The position numbers and the translations under genes were made by a program. From contig NZ_KL591044.1 of NCBI RefSeq assembly GCF_000716335.1, positions 11,794-22,074 on the forward strand: a DNA stretch of 10,281 nucleotides, written 5' to 3'. Below, piece by piece: positions 1-7,424 of the stretch (within the stretch, counting starts at the first letter, position 1; each line of letters starts with the position of its first letter). The notes under the pieces are model-generated. The model had not been told where the DNA came from. It saw only the letters and a list, made by a program, of their open reading frames with translations, and made no database searches. The DNA comes from Streptomyces sp. NRRL S-118 (lineage in GTDB: Bacteria > Actinomycetota > Actinomycetes > Streptomycetales > Streptomycetaceae).

Positions 1-1106
1 TTCCGCTCGTACGCGACCACGACCCCCGGCTCCACCGCCAGCACGTTGCAGCCGTCGTCCCACTGCTCGCGCTCGGCCGCGTGCACGTCCTGCGTCGCGG
101 TCAGCACCCGGATCGACGTCAGGCCGAGCGCCGCCGCGATCGCGCTGTGCATCTGCTCGGGCGGATGGTCCGAGACCTTCAGCGTGCCGCCCCGGTCCCC
201 CGGGTCGATGGTGTACGAGCGCAGCATGCCGAGCCCCGCGTACTGCGTGAACGTGTCCGCCGCGACCATCGTCATCACCGTGTCCAGGTGCATGAAGGCG
301 CGGCTCTTCGGCATGTCGAGCGCCACGATCGTGCGCGCCGAACCGGCCGCGAACATGCCGCGGGCCAGCATCTCCACCGCCTGCGGGGTGGTCCTCTCGC
401 TCATCCCGATGAGCACCGCGCCGTTGCCGAGCACCAGCACGTCACCGCCCTCGATGGTGGACGGGTAGTCGTCCTGCCCCTCCGACCAGTGGTGGAAGGA
501 ACCGGCCTCGGGACCGGTGAAGAGGGGATGGTGCTTGTAGATCGCCTCGAAGTGGACCGTCTCGCGCTGCCGGGCCGGGTAGCGCATGGCGTTGATGGCG
601 ACACCGTCGTATATCCAGGCGGAGGTGTCGCGGGTGAACAGGTGGTTCGGCAGCGGCGGCAGCAGGAAGTCGTCCAGGTCCATGACGTGGAACCGGACGG
701 AGGTCGGCTCGGGGTGACCGGCCAGGTACTCCCGCTTCGTCATGCCGCCGACCAGCGCCTCGACCAGCTTGGCCGTCTCCATCGCGTCGAAGACCGCCCT
801 CAGGTGGTCCGTGGCGAGCGGCCCGTACTCCTTCTCGTCGAAGACCCGGTCCAGCACGAGCTTGCGGGCCGCCGGCATCTCCAGTGCCTCGCGCAGCAGA
901 TCACCGAAGAGGTGCACCATTACGCCCCGGTCGCGCAGCACGTCGGCGAACCCGTCGTGCTCCTGACGCGCCCGCCGCACCCAGAGCACGTCGTCGAAGA
1001 GGAGCCCCTCCTTGTTGCTGGGCGTCAGCCGCTTCAGCTCCAGGTCGGGCCGGTGCAGGATGACGCGGCGGAGCCGCCCGGTCTCGGAATCGACATGGAA
1101 TCCCAT
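1..1106 (-). CDS. arcA: Arginine deiminase, C-terminus beyond the window edge
   Basis: Cytosolic enzyme that hydrolyses L-arginine to citrulline and ammonia, the first step of the arginine deiminase pathway. The reverse strand reads MGFHVDSETGRLRRVILHRP and stays open to the left edge, giving 368 complete codons. Family catalytic motifs are present: FTRD at residues 157-160, EGGD at 219-222 and HLDT at 273-276 (the catalytic His and Asp are H273 and D275). These spacings agree with the roughly 410-residue bacterial enzyme. The segment DDGCN-VLAVEPGVVVAYER lies at the truncated end; the nucleophilic cysteine, which sits very near the C-terminus in this family, lies outside the window, so activity cannot be judged. 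The ATG start fits an AGGA ribosome-binding site 7 bases upstream. It begins 60 bases after the stop of the larger gene on the same strand, so the two could be co-transcribed. Whether ornithine carbamoyltransferase or carbamate kinase genes follow cannot be seen. Confidence 0.96.
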   Translation of the reverse strand, partial: MGFHVDSETGRLRRVILHRPDLELKRLTPSNKEGLLFDDVLWVRRARQEHDGFADVLRDRGVMVHLFGDLLREALEMPAARKLVLDRVFDEKEYGPLATDHLRAVFDAMETAKLVEALVGGMTKREYLAGHPEPTSVRFHVMDLDDFLLPPLPNHLFTRDTSAWIYDGVAINAMRYPARQRETVHFEAIYKHHPLFTGPEAGSFHHWSEGQDDYPSTIEGGDVLVLGNGAVLIGMSERTTPQAVEMLARGMFAAGSARTIVALDMPKSRAFMHLDTVMTMVAADTFTQYAGLGMLRSYTIDPGDRGGTLKVSDHPPEQMHSAIAAALGLTSIRVLTATQDVHAAEREQWDDGCNVLAVEPGVVVAYER

Positions 1107-1126
1107 GCCTCCATCCTGGCCGAGGC

Positions 1127-1143
1127 GGGCGCTCCGCGCGCCC
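1127..1143 (-). terminator. Short GC-rich hairpin between the membrane-anchored protein gene and arcA
   Basis: The arms GGGCGC (1127-1132) and GCGCCC (1138-1143) pair perfectly around a 5-base loop in the 60-bp gap between two minus-strand genes. It could weaken read-through from the upstream gene or lie in the arcA leader. There is no T-tract, and short GC hairpins arise easily in DNA of this composition, so the call is weak. Confidence 0.25.
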
Positions 1144-1166
1144 CCGCGTGCGGGACCGACGTACCG

Positions 1167-3074
1167 TCAGATCGCCAGCAGGAGCGCGATCAGGACCACC
1201 AGGAGGAGCACCAGGGCGGCGCCCAGGCCGAAGAGGACGAACCGGCCGTCCTGCACGGCTCGCTGGTCATCGGAGCCCTCCCGGCGTCCGGCCGGGGGCG
1301 CGGCTGCCGGCGTGGTGCCCTCGGGCACCGGGGCCCGGGTCGGTGCCACGGGCGCGGGCGGAGAGGCCGGGGGCGCGAGGGGCTGCGAAGGGGCCGGGGG
1401 CGCGGCGGTGTACGCGGCCATGAGCAGCGCCTGCCAGGCCGCCTCGGGCAGGCGGGGCTCGTCGCTCTCCACGATCCGGCGGACCGCCGCCTGCGCGGCC
1501 CGGTGCGGCCCGGTGCTCAGCCGAGGCAGCAGGACGGCCAGCCGGTCCGAGATCCGCGGGTCGCCGAGCAGCGGGCGGACCGCCCAGCGGTAGAGGGAGG
1601 CGGCGTTGGCGGCCCGTACCCCGCCGTCGGGGTCGCCGAGGTCCACCGCGCGGTCCGTGAGGAAGAGCCCCTGGTCGAGCAGGACGACGCACAACTGCGT
1701 GCGCGTCTCCCGGCTCCAGGCGGGCCACCGCTCCACGGCTTCCTCCACGAGCTGCGACAGCACGTCGTAGTGGACGGGCTGGCGCAGCGCGCGCAGCAGG
1801 TCCGCGTCCGGGGCCCCGTCCAGCACCTCGCGGGACAGCGGTTCGCCCGGGGCGTGCGGGTCGGCCGGGTCGTACGGACGGGCCACCACCGCGAGCAGGT
1901 GGCCGGGGCGCCCGCGCCGTGAGCGCCCGGCGCGCCGCCACCTGCGCACTCCGCGGCGCGGGACCGGCCACTCGGGCGCGGCGGGCGGCTCCGGAGCGGC
2001 GGGTGGTTCGGGAGCGGTGGGCGGCTCGGGAGCGGCGTCCGCCGCCCTGTGCGGCCGCTGCACCGGGGGGCGCGCCGGCCGGGCGGCGGGATGCTCCTCG
2101 TCCGCCAGCAGCACCAGCGCGTGCTCCGCCACCTCCAGCAGGGGCCGCGACGCGTGCCCGGCGGCGCTCCTGAGCGCGGTGCGCACCCGGCGCGCGGGGC
2201 GGCCGTCCTCGCCGAGGTCGCGCAGGTGGTGGGAGACCAGCCGCCGCGCGACCTCCTCGGCCCGGTCCGCGCGCCGCTCCAGGGGGTCCGTGCGCCGCCG
2301 TGCCCCGCCGCCGGGCGGCCGGCCAGTCCAGTGGCCGAGGAACACGAACCGCAGGTCGTCCGCCTCGGCGGTGTCGTGCGTGGCGAACGTCCAGCCGTCC
2401 CCGGCGTGCTCGCCGAAGATGCCGTGCAGCCCCCACAGCACCCGGCAGGCCGTCGTACCGCCCGAGGGGTCCAGGAGCGTGAAGCGGGCTGCGGGGTCCC
2501 GCAGGAACTCCGCGACCGCGCCCGTCAGTTCGTCCCGGGCGCGCGACACGGTCCGGGCGAGCTGCAGCCGGCCCTCCTCGGCCGTCGGGCGCAGCACGGC
2601 GCCGGGGACGGGCGGCAGCGGCCCGCGCACGCCGGGCGGCAGTCTGCTGCCCTGCCAGCACCACCCGTGCAGGCCCAGGCAGGTCGCGGGGTCGAGGAGG
2701 TCGGCCGGCCCGACGAGCGCGTGGCACAGGGTGCCGGTGCGCCCGTCCGCGTCGCGCCACGGCGACCGGTGGGCGAGCAGGACGCCGTCGCCGTACCGAA
2801 GCCGCACCAGCGCCGGCGCGGGTTCCCCGCCGGTGGGGCGCAGCAGGGCTCCGGCGCGGCCGAGGCCGGCCTCCGCCCCGGCGGCGCCGGGCGACCAGGC
2901 CACCGGAACCGGCCCGGGGGCGGTGCCGCCGGAGGCGGCGGAAGCACCCTCGCGACCGGCGTCGGTGCCGGCACCGGTACCGGTGTCCCAGCGGAAGACG
3001 ATCTGCTCCAGAGCCGTACCACCTGCTGGAACAACCGCTTCCGCACTGGCGCGGTCCTGACCGGAAAGACTCAC
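1167..3074 (-). CDS. Tail-anchored multidomain protein, function unknown (possibly GTPase-associated protein 1-related)
   Basis: A 635-residue protein that I do not firmly recognise. The GTG start (VSLSGQDRAS) follows a GGGGG stretch 6 bases upstream; the frame stays open for 134 more codons, but that stretch contains the promoter and reads as non-coding. Seen: a globular region at about 20-200 (LVRLRYGDGVLLAHR at 89-103, CHALVGPADLLDPATCLGL at 117-135); a second region at about 205-330 ending in charged helices; a Pro-Glu repeat linker at 347-370; a helical region at about 390-557; a proline/alanine linker at 557-597; and one hydrophobic segment at 612-635 reaching the last residue. There is no signal peptide, so a cytoplasmic protein anchored by its C-terminus is inferred. 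The N-terminal half loosely recalls GTPase-associated protein 1-related proteins of Streptomyces; this is a weak impression. It is divergent from hen1-pnkp and upstream of arcA on the same strand. No catalytic motif is visible. Confidence 0.85.
   Translation of the reverse strand: MSLSGQDRASAEAVVPAGGTALEQIVFRWDTGTGAGTDAGREGASAASGGTAPGPVPVAWSPGAAGAEAGLGRAGALLRPTGGEPAPALVRLRYGDGVLLAHRSPWRDADGRTGTLCHALVGPADLLDPATCLGLHGWCWQGSRLPPGVRGPLPPVPGAVLRPTAEEGRLQLARTVSRARDELTGAVAEFLRDPAARFTLLDPSGGTTACRVLWGLHGIFGEHAGDGWTFATHDTAEADDLRFVFLGHWTGRPPGGGARRRTDPLERRADRAEEVARRLVSHHLRDLGEDGRPARRVRTALRSAAGHASRPLLEVAEHALVLLADEEHPAARPARPPVQRPHRAADAAPEPPTAPEPPAAPEPPAAPEWPVPRRGVRRWRRAGRSRRGRPGHLLAVVARPYDPADPHAPGEPLSREVLDGAPDADLLRALRQPVHYDVLSQLVEEAVERWPAWSRETRTQLCVVLLDQGLFLTDRAVDLGDPDGGVRAANAASLYRWAVRPLLGDPRISDRLAVLLPRLSTGPHRAAQAAVRRIVESDEPRLPEAAWQALLMAAYTAAPPAPSQPLAPPASPPAPVAPTRAPVPEGTTPAAAPPAGRREGSDDQRAVQDGRFVLFGLGAALVLLLVVLIALLLAI
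1975..2037 (-). repeat. 18-bp tandem repeat encoding a Pro-Glu linker
   Basis: Three copies of an imperfect 18-bp unit, on the plus strand roughly GGAGCGGYGGGYGGYTCG, lie at 1975-1992, 1993-2010 and 2011-2028, with half a copy to 2037. On the minus strand they encode a six-residue period (PEPPTA, PEPPAA) in the linker at about residues 347-370 of the tail-anchored protein. The unit is a whole number of codons, so copy-number change would lengthen the linker without a frameshift. Confidence 0.8.
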
Positions 3075-3183
3075 CGTGCACCCCCGAAAGCCGTTCCCCT
3101 GCCCGTACCGTGCTGCCCGCTCCGGGAACGCGCCGATCTCCGCACTGCGGTGCCGCCCGCTCGTCCGTTCGCATGCAACTCCC

Positions 3184-3202
3184 CAGCTCACCGGGTGAGT
3201 TG
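3184..3202. promoter_or_regulatory. Palindromic operator candidate just downstream of the promoter start site
   Basis: The core CTCACC-G-GGTGAG (3187-3199) is a perfect dyad, and two further pairs outside it match (C3184-G3202 and A3185-T3201), with one mismatch between. It lies at about +11 to +29 of the predicted minus-strand transcript, where a bound repressor would block initiation or early elongation. The single central base leaves no room for an RNA loop, so a DNA-binding site is likelier than a hairpin. The regulator is unknown. Confidence 0.45.
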
Positions 3203-3219
3203 AAGTCGTGTGGGTGATG

Positions 3220-3248
3220 AACGTAGGGGCTGCCCAGACCGGCGTCAA
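3220..3248 (-). promoter_or_regulatory. Housekeeping-type promoter for the tail-anchored protein gene
   Basis: On the minus strand TTGACG (3248-3243) is followed by exactly 17 bp and then TACGTT (3225-3220). This matches the TTGACN and TANNNT elements of the main Streptomyces sigma factor HrdB at its optimal spacing. Transcription would start near 3213, giving a leader of about 139 bases before the GTG at 3074. It is the best promoter match in the window. Confidence 0.65.
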
Positions 3249-3339
3249 CACGCCCCGGGCGGCACGAAACGGGTGATCCTCCCCGTGCTCCCCGTGCGCC
3301 TCCCACGCGCCCCGGGACCGTCGCCGGACCGAAAACCCA

Positions 3340-3368
3340 TGGTCGGGCACGTCACGCTGGGTGATACT
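3340..3368 (+). promoter_or_regulatory. Possible promoter giving a leaderless hen1-pnkp transcript
   Basis: GATACT (3363-3368) resembles a TANNNT -10 element and ends 7 bases before the GTG at 3376. A poor -35 match, TGGTCG (3340-3345), is 17 bp upstream. A start seven bases past the -10 would fall on the start codon itself. This fits the absence of a convincing ribosome-binding site before hen1. The -35 match is only three of six, so confidence is modest. Confidence 0.4.
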
Positions 3369-3375
3369 CGGACCT

Positions 3376-4875
3376 GTGTTCCTGACGATCAGTACCACCG
3401 GCATCCCTGAACGCCCCGCGACCGACCTCGGGTTCCTGCTGCACAAGCATCCCGACAAGGCGCAGGCGTTCTCCACCTCCTACGGCACGGCGCACGTCGT
3501 CTACCCCGAGGCGTCGGCGGAGCGCTGCACGGCCGCGCTCCTGCTGGAGGTGGATCCGGTGGCGCTCGTACGCCGCGGGAAGGGCAAGGGGCGCGGCGGC
3601 GCACCCGACCAGGCGCTCGCGCAGTACGTGAACGACCGCCCCTACGCCGCCTCCTCGCTGCTCGCCGTCGCGCTCGGCAATGTCTTCTCCAGCGCTCTGA
3701 AGGGGCAGTGCAACGCCCGGCCCGAGCTCGCCGGCCAGACGCTGCCGCTGCGCATCGAAGTGGCGGCGCTGCCCGCGCGCGGCGGGGCGGACCTGGTGCG
3801 CAAGCTGTTCGAGCCGCTCGGCTGGACGGTGACGGCCGACCCGATCGCGCTGGACGAGCGGTTCCCGGAGTGGGGCGACTCGCGCTACGTACGCCTCGTC
3901 CTGGAGGGCGAGCAGCGGCTCGCCGACGCCCTGCGGCACCTGTACGTGCTGCTGCCGGTGCTGGACGACGCCAAGCACTACTGGGTCTCGCCCGACGAGG
4001 TCGACAAGCTGCTGCGGGTCGGTGAGGGCTGGCTGGCCGCCCACCCGGAGCACAAGCTGATCACCAGTCGCTACCTGTCGCGCCGCTGGTCGCTGACGCG
4101 GGAGGCGATGGAGCGCATCGAGCTGGCCCGGCTGGCCGCGGCCGACGACTCCGAGGTGGAGGAGCTCGACAACGCCGTCGACGAGGACGCGGACACCGAG
4201 GAGCGGCCCGTCCCGCTCGCGGTGCAGCGCCGTGAGGCGATCATCGAGGCGCTGCGCGCCGCGGGCGCGAGCCGGGTGCTGGACCTCGGCTGCGGGCAGG
4301 GCCAGCTCGTCCGCGAGCTGCTCAAGGACCCGCGTTTCACCGAGATCGTCGGCATGGACGTGTCGATGCGGGCGCTGACCCTGGCCGCGCGGCGGCTGCG
4401 GATCGAGCGCATGGGTGAGCGGCAGGCGGAACGCGTCCGGCTGATGCAGGGATCCCTCGCGTACACCGACAAGCGGCTCAAGGGGTACGACGCGGCCGTG
4501 CTGAGCGAGGTCATCGAGCACCTCGACCTGCCGCGGCTGCCCGCACTGGAGTACGCCGTCTTCGGTGCCGCCCGCCCGGCGACCGTGCTGGTGACGACGC
4601 CGAACGTCGAGTACAACGTCCGCTGGGAATCGCTGCCGGCCGGGCACGTCCGGCACGGCGACCACCGCTTCGAGTGGACCCGCGAGGAGTTCCGCACCTG
4701 GGCCGGGTCCGTGGCGGAACGACACGGGTACGGCGTGGAGTTCGTCCCGGTGGGCCCCGACGACCCCGAGGTCGGCCCGCCGACCCAGATGGCCGTCTTC
4801 ACCCTGGCCGCGCCCGCACCCGCGCCCGCGCCGGCAACCGCATCCGCACCGGCATCCGAGGAGAAGGTCGCATGA
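3376..4875 (+). CDS. hen1: 3'-terminal RNA ribose 2'-O-methyltransferase Hen1
   Basis: A 499-residue cytoplasmic enzyme that adds a methyl group from S-adenosylmethionine to the 2'-OH of the 3'-terminal nucleotide of broken RNA before ligation by Pnkp. Residues 1 to about 240 form the Hen1 N-terminal domain (start VFLTISTTGIPERPATDLGF), which in studied homologues also stimulates the ligase activity of Pnkp. An acidic linker (about 260-275) leads to the methyltransferase: SAM motif LDLGCGQG at 302-309; EVIEH at 378-382, supplying two glutamates and a histidine for metal binding; TTPNVEYN at 407-414; and RHGDHRFEW at 426-434, carrying the remaining metal histidine. The Ala-Pro tail is low complexity. 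GTG 3376 is preferred to GTG 3361 because family members begin at this F-L-T-I-S-T-T segment. No clear ribosome-binding site precedes either. The stop overlaps the pnkp start by 4 bp. Confidence 0.96.
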   Translation: MFLTISTTGIPERPATDLGFLLHKHPDKAQAFSTSYGTAHVVYPEASAERCTAALLLEVDPVALVRRGKGKGRGGAPDQALAQYVNDRPYAASSLLAVALGNVFSSALKGQCNARPELAGQTLPLRIEVAALPARGGADLVRKLFEPLGWTVTADPIALDERFPEWGDSRYVRLVLEGEQRLADALRHLYVLLPVLDDAKHYWVSPDEVDKLLRVGEGWLAAHPEHKLITSRYLSRRWSLTREAMERIELARLAAADDSEVEELDNAVDEDADTEERPVPLAVQRREAIIEALRAAGASRVLDLGCGQGQLVRELLKDPRFTEIVGMDVSMRALTLAARRLRIERMGERQAERVRLMQGSLAYTDKRLKGYDAAVLSEVIEHLDLPRLPALEYAVFGAARPATVLVTTPNVEYNVRWESLPAGHVRHGDHRFEWTREEFRTWAGSVAERHGYGVEFVPVGPDDPEVGPPTQMAVFTLAAPAPAPAPATASAPASEEKVA

Positions 4876-4903
4876 CCACGACCCCGACCCCGACCCCGAC
4901 CCG
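4812..4903 (+). repeat. Low-complexity sequence spanning the hen1-pnkp junction
   Basis: The end of hen1 encodes a run of Ala-Pro dipeptides (4812-4860) from GCNCCN-type repeats. The first codons of pnkp contain three GACCCC-like hexamers (about 4879-4899) encoding Thr-Pro repeats. Between them sits the GAGGAGAAGG ribosome-binding site of pnkp. Both protein ends are probably disordered tails. The repeats are simple and could slip during replication. Confidence 0.65.
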
Positions 4904-7424
4904 CAGACTGCCGGTCACCGACCTGTCCCTCGTCGTCCTCATCGGCGCCACGGGCTCCGGCAAGTCGACCTTCGCGCGCAAGCACTTCAAGCCGACCGAG
5001 GTCATCTCGTCCGACTTCTGCCGCGGGCTGGTCGCCGACGACGAGAACGACCAGAGCGCCAGCGGCGACGCCTTCGACGTCCTGCACTACATCGCGGGCA
5101 AGCGCCTCGCGGCCGGTCGGCTGACCGTCGTCGACGCCACGAACGTGCAGCAGGAGAGCCGCAGGCAGCTGATACGGCTGGCGCGCGAGCACGACGTGCT
5201 GCCCATCGCCATCGTGCTCGACCTGCCGGAGGAGGTGTGCGCCGAGCGCAACGCCGCCCGCCCCGACCGGGCCGGCATGCCGCGCCACGTCATCCAGCGC
5301 CACCGCCGCGAGCTGCGCCGTTCGCTGCGCGGCCTGGAGCGCGAGGGCTTCCGCAAGGTGCACGTGCTGCGCGGCGTGGAGGAGGTCGAGGCGGCCGAGG
5401 TCGTCCTGGAGAAGCGGTTCAACGACCTGCGCCACCTGACCGGCCCCTTCGACATCATCGGCGACATCCACGGCTGCTCCTCCGAACTGGAGACGCTGCT
5501 CGCCAAGCTGGGTTACGTCGACGGCCACCACCCCGAGGGACGCACGGCCGTCTTCGTCGGCGACCTCGTCGACCGCGGACCGGACAGCCCCGGCGTGCTG
5601 CGCCGCGTCATGGGCATGGTCGCCTCCGGCGACGCGCTCTGCGTGCCCGGCAACCACGAGAACAAGCTCGGCCGCTGGCTCTCCGGCAAGAAGGTGCAGC
5701 AGACGCACGGCCTCGCCGAGACCGTCGAGCAGCTCGGCAAGGAGAGCGAGGAGTTCCGCGCGCAGGTGCGGGAGTTCATCGGCGGGCTCGTCAGCCACTA
5801 CGTCCTGGACGGGGGCAGGCTCGTCGTCTGTCACGCCGGCCTGCCGGAGAAGTACCACGGCCGGACCTCGGGGCGGGTGCGCTCGCACGCGCTGTACGGC
5901 GACACGACCGGCGAGACCGACGAGTTCGGGCTGCCCGTGCGCTACCCGTGGGCCGAGGACTACCGCGGGCGCGCCGCCGTCGTCTACGGCCACACGCCCG
6001 TGCCGAGCACCTCGTGGATCAACAACACCATCTGCCTGGACACCGGTGCGGTGTTCGGCGGCAGGATGACCGCGCTGCGCTGGCCGGAGCGCGAACTGGT
6101 CGACGTACCGGCCGAGAAGGTCTGGTACGAGCCGGTCAGGCCGCTCGCCACGGAGGCGCCCGGCGGGCACCAGGGCCGGCCGCTCGACCTGGCCGACGTG
6201 CACGGACGCCGGGTCGTGGAGACGCGGTACGCGGGCAACGTGGGCGTGCGCGAGGAGAACGCCGCGGCGGCACTGGAGGTGATGAGCCGCTTCGCGATCG
6301 ACCCGCGGCTCGTGCCCTACCTGCCGCCGACGATGGCGCCCACCGCCACGTCGCGCCTCGACGGCTACCTGGAGCACCCGGCCGAGGCGTTCGCCGCCTA
6401 CGCGGCCGACGGGATCGGACGCGTCGTGTGCGAGGAGAAGCACATGGGGTCGCGCGCCGTCGCCCTGGTGTGCCGGGACGCGGACGCGGCCCGGGAGCAC
6501 TTCGGCGTGGACGCGGGTCCGACCGGGTCGCTCTACACGCGCACCGGACGGCCCTTCTTCGACGACGCCGCCGTCACCGAGGAGATCCTCGGCCGGCTGC
6601 GCGCCGCGATCGCGGCGGCCGGGCTGTGGGAGGAGCTGGACACCGACTGGCTGCTGCTCGACGCCGAGCTGATGCCCTGGTCGCTGAAGGCGTCCGGGCT
6701 GCTGCGCTCGCAGTACGCGGCGGTCGGCGCGGCGTCCTCCGCCGCCTTCCCCGCCGCCCTGGGGGCCCTCGAAGCGGCGGCAGGGCGTGGTGTGGAGGTC
6801 GGCGGGCTGCTGGCCCGGCAGCGGGAGCGGGCCGCGGACGCGGCCGCCTTCACGGACGCGTACCGCCGCTACTGCTGGACCACCGACGGGCTGGAGGGCG
6901 TGCAGCTGGCGCCGTTCCAGCTGCTCGCCGCGCGGGACCGCAGCCTCGCCACGCTCCCCCACGACGAGCAGCTGGCACTGATCGACCGCATGGTCGAGCA
7001 CGACACCACCGGGCTGCTGCGCACCACGCGCCGCCTGTACGTCGACACGGGCGACGAGGCGTCGGTGGCGGCCGGTGTCGACTGGTGGCGGGAGATGACG
7101 GGCCGCGGTGGTGAGGGCATGGTGGTCAAGCCGCTCGCGGCGCTGGCCCGGGACGGCAAGGGCCGCCTGGTCCAGCCGGGCATCAAGTGCCGCGGCCGGG
7201 AGTACCTGCGGATCATCTACGGCCCCGAGTACACCCGTCCGGACAACCTGGAGCGGCTGCGCAGCCGCTTCCTCGGCCACAAGCGCTCCCTCGCCCTGCG
7301 GGAGTACGCGCTCGGCCTGGAGGCACTGGCCCGGCTGGCGGACGGCGAGCCCCTGTGGCGCGTCCACGAGGCGGTCTTCGCGGTCCTCGCCCTGGAGTCC
7401 GAACCGGTCGACCCGCGCCTGTAG
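4872..7424 (+). CDS. pnkp: Polynucleotide kinase-phosphatase-ligase Pnkp, RNA repair
   Basis: An 850-residue trifunctional enzyme that heals and seals cut RNA: it phosphorylates 5'-OH ends, removes 2',3'-cyclic or 3' phosphates, and joins the ends through an adenylated lysine. The kinase has its P-loop GATGSGKST at 25-33 (K31, S32), SSDFCRG at 46-52 and lid arginines around 126-133. The binuclear metallophosphatase shows GDIHG at 197-201, GDLVDRGPD at 230-238, GNHEN at 260-264, CHAG at 320-323 and YGHTP at 372-376. The ligase/adenylyltransferase has EEKHMGSR at 521-528 with nucleotidyl lysine K523, EGMVVKP at 748-754 and IKCRGREYLR at 771-780. The length fits the family (about 850-870). The ATG overlaps the hen1 stop (ATGA) and has GAGGAGAAGG 4 bases upstream, so translation is coupled. 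All three active sites look intact. Ligation in studied homologues depends on Hen1. Confidence 0.97.
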   Translation: MTTTPTPTPTRRLPVTDLSLVVLIGATGSGKSTFARKHFKPTEVISSDFCRGLVADDENDQSASGDAFDVLHYIAGKRLAAGRLTVVDATNVQQESRRQLIRLAREHDVLPIAIVLDLPEEVCAERNAARPDRAGMPRHVIQRHRRELRRSLRGLEREGFRKVHVLRGVEEVEAAEVVLEKRFNDLRHLTGPFDIIGDIHGCSSELETLLAKLGYVDGHHPEGRTAVFVGDLVDRGPDSPGVLRRVMGMVASGDALCVPGNHENKLGRWLSGKKVQQTHGLAETVEQLGKESEEFRAQVREFIGGLVSHYVLDGGRLVVCHAGLPEKYHGRTSGRVRSHALYGDTTGETDEFGLPVRYPWAEDYRGRAAVVYGHTPVPSTSWINNTICLDTGAVFGGRMTALRWPERELVDVPAEKVWYEPVRPLATEAPGGHQGRPLDLADVHGRRVVETRYAGNVGVREENAAAALEVMSRFAIDPRLVPYLPPTMAPTATSRLDGYLEHPAEAFAAYAADGIGRVVCEEKHMGSRAVALVCRDADAAREHFGVDAGPTGSLYTRTGRPFFDDAAVTEEILGRLRAAIAAAGLWEELDTDWLLLDAELMPWSLKASGLLRSQYAAVGAASSAAFPAALGALEAAAGRGVEVGGLLARQRERAADAAAFTDAYRRYCWTTDGLEGVQLAPFQLLAARDRSLATLPHDEQLALIDRMVEHDTTGLLRTTRRLYVDTGDEASVAAGVDWWREMTGRGGEGMVVKPLAALARDGKGRLVQPGIKCRGREYLRIIYGPEYTRPDNLERLRSRFLGHKRSLALREYALGLEALARLADGEPLWRVHEAVFAVLALESEPVDPRL

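Larger units (their letters stand above)
3075..3375. other. Divergent intergenic region between the tail-anchored protein gene and hen1
   Basis: This 301-bp gap carries signals in both directions: a consensus-like minus-strand promoter at 3220-3248, a palindrome at 3184-3202, and a hexamer resembling a -10 element for hen1 at 3363-3368. The stretch from about 3250 to 3335 holds nothing I can interpret. No small open frame with a convincing ribosome-binding site is seen. Confidence 0.6.

Noticed and set aside
81..1922. Plus-strand open frame of about 610 codons over arcA and the tail-anchored protein gene
   Set aside because: It spans two convincing minus-strand genes and their gap, and its sequence is low-complexity Arg/Gly/Val. 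It is a shadow frame.
3075..3476. N-terminal extension of the tail-anchored protein to an upstream start at 3476
   Set aside because: It would overlap the start of hen1 and include the promoter and palindrome, and its residues look non-coding. GTG 3074 is more credible.
5237..7114. Alternative plus-strand frame of 625 codons inside pnkp
   Set aside because: It is extremely rich in Arg, Pro and Gly, and pnkp motifs run without interruption in the other frame over the whole interval.
4071..7367. Antisense open frame of about 1,100 codons opposite hen1 and pnkp
   Set aside because: Its translation is rich in Arg, Gln, Val and His with no domain pattern, and it mirrors the codon structure of intact hen1 and pnkp. 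Long antisense frames are expected in DNA of this GC content.
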